From Streptomyces echinoruber (GTDB lineage: Bacteria > Actinomycetota > Actinomycetes > Streptomycetales > Streptomycetaceae): DNA of 64,000 bases. Below are positions 63,250-64,000 of this stretch, piece after piece (the first letter of the stretch is position 1; every line of letters begins with the position of its first letter). The notes beneath the pieces were generated by a model. It did no database searches. It saw nothing but the letters and a program-made list of their open reading frames with translations, and was not told the DNA's origin. Position numbers and translations under genes: made by a program. The DNA lies in NCBI RefSeq assembly GCF_014651135.1, contig NZ_BMWH01000004.1, forward strand, positions 124,001 through 188,000, given 5' to 3'.

Positions 63250-63505
63250 CGCCGCATCCCCGTTGCCCGTGCCCGCGCGCGGCGGCCATCCCGTGGCCGT
63301 CCATGCGGTCGCGGACGTGCGTAAGCCGCCCGCCCTCGTTCACCCGCAGTAAGTACCAGCGCGGCCCAGGCGCCCTGACGCGCCACCGGGCGCCGCCGGC
63401 GCCGCGACCGCGACGTGCTCCGCGCCATACTCCGCGACGATCACGTCCGGGTCCGGGGTCCGGTGCACCACGACGTCCCGGATGCCGGCCACCCGCCCCG
63501 GGCCG
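63250..63505 (-). pseudogene. Decayed SnoaL/NTF2-like gene
   Basis: Two minus-strand segments in different frames look like the C-terminal half of a SnoaL-like (nuclear transport factor 2 fold) protein: VAGIRDVVVHRTPDPDVIVA (about 63500-63430), then, after about 60 bp of unmatched sequence, RWYLLRVNEGGRLTHVRDRM followed by DGHGMAAARG (about 63362-63270) in a shifted frame. The intact family reads VRVRDGRIVHVRDYMDGLGM or similar at this point. N-terminal half absent. It lies just downstream of the LacI gene. Confidence 0.6.
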
Positions 63506-63517
63506 GGCGTACGCCGG

Positions 63518-64000
63518 CTACGACGACGCCCGTACCACCAGTTCCGTCGGCAGGATCACCTGCCGGCGCCCCAGGCTGCGGGAGACGGCCGGGCGGCGGT
63601 CGGCGATCTCCGCCAGCAGCAGGTCGATCATCCGGCGGCCCATCTCCTCTATGGGCTGGCGGACGCTGGTGAGCGAGGGGTCCATGTGGCGGGCGATGGC
63701 GGAGTCGTCGTAGCCGACCAGCGCCACGTCGTCGGGTATGCGGCGGCCCGCCTCGCGCAGGGCCTGGCGGGCGCCGGCCGCGGTCACGTCCGAGCCGGCG
63801 AAGACCGCGTCCAGGTGCGGGCGGCGCTCCAGCAGCGCCGCCATCGCGCGGCGGCCGCCTCCCTCGGTGAAGTCGCCCGGCTCGATGAGCAGCTCGTCCA
63901 CCTCGTGGCCCGCCTCGCGCAGCGCGTCGCGGTAGCCGTCGACGCGCCGGTGGGCGCCGTAGACGTCCAGGCGGCCGGTGATGTGGGCTATCGTGCGGCG
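63518..64000 (-). CDS. LacI-family regulator, N-terminus cut by window edge
   Basis: The C-terminal 160 residues of a LacI/GalR regulator continuing beyond 64000. Typical sensor-domain pieces: ITGRLDVYGAHRRVDGYRDA, DAVFAGSDVTAAGARQALRE, IPDDVALVGYDDSAIARHMD and SLTSVRQPIEEMGRRMIDLL, ending RASS. The HTH is outside the window. Effector unknown; a carbohydrate is likely from the family. A decayed SnoaL-like gene lies just downstream on the same strand. Confidence 0.9.
   Translation of the reverse strand, partial: RRTIAHITGRLDVYGAHRRVDGYRDALREAGHEVDELLIEPGDFTEGGGRRAMAALLERRPHLDAVFAGSDVTAAGARQALREAGRRIPDDVALVGYDDSAIARHMDPSLTSVRQPIEEMGRRMIDLLLAEIADRRPAVSRSLGRRQVILPTELVVRASS

Overview
The base composition, the strong G/C third-position bias, the GTG/TTG starts and the gene content (desferrioxamine genes, an AdpA-type regulator with a TTA codon, DUF5753 and DUF2690 proteins) point to a chromosomal segment of a Streptomyces species. 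From memory, the order leucine-catabolic operon, des genes, glmS, adpA, orn, tRNA-His resembles the conserved core region of S. coelicolor and relatives; this was not checked against a database.

Layout. 1-7.3 kb: a truncated Ser/Thr kinase, a maleylpyruvate-isomerase-like protein, ribokinase, a LacI regulator, a MarR-GNAT fusion and a sugar phosphate isomerase, with a decayed second isomerase between them. 7.3-9.9 kb: an accessory cassette of an EACC1-type protein and a caspase-like protease fused to a J-less DnaJ, ending against a fragment that looks like the start of an EPSP synthase gene. 9.9-23.8 kb: an EamA exporter/LysR pair, a GH3 hexosaminidase, several secreted proteins, a four-domain ABC transporter and small exported hydrolases. 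23.8-29.8 kb: a symporter / agmatinase-family / TPP-enzyme operon divergent from a PucR-type regulator. 30-39.6 kb: thioesterase, acyl-CoA dehydrogenase, TetR regulator and a four-gene leucine/isovalerate operon (carboxyltransferase, biotin carboxylase, HMG-CoA lyase, acyl-CoA dehydrogenase). 39.8-41 kb: a PLP-enzyme gene scrambled by a 16-bp repeat expansion. 41-48.3 kb: desE, desF and desABCD with two iron boxes. 48.5-57.3 kb: metallophosphoesterase, glmS, an acetate-transporter-like protein, a universal stress protein, adpA, orn and tRNA-His. 57.3-64 kb: a WhiJ/AbaA-like regulatory module, two DUF2690 proteins flanking an M23-like protein, a decayed SnoaL-like gene and a truncated LacI regulator.

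Two themes stand out. First, many intergenic gaps carry short GC-rich tandem arrays (units of 7, 16, 17, 22, 24, 26, 28, 31 and 37 bp), and one such expansion lies inside a gene and shifts its frame. Second, four gene remnants are recognisable by their protein motifs (sugar isomerase, EPSP synthase, PLP enzyme, SnoaL), so the accessory stretches between conserved operons are being eroded. The best candidate for an unusual system is the EACC1 / caspase-DnaJ pair. All identifications come from reading motifs, without searches.
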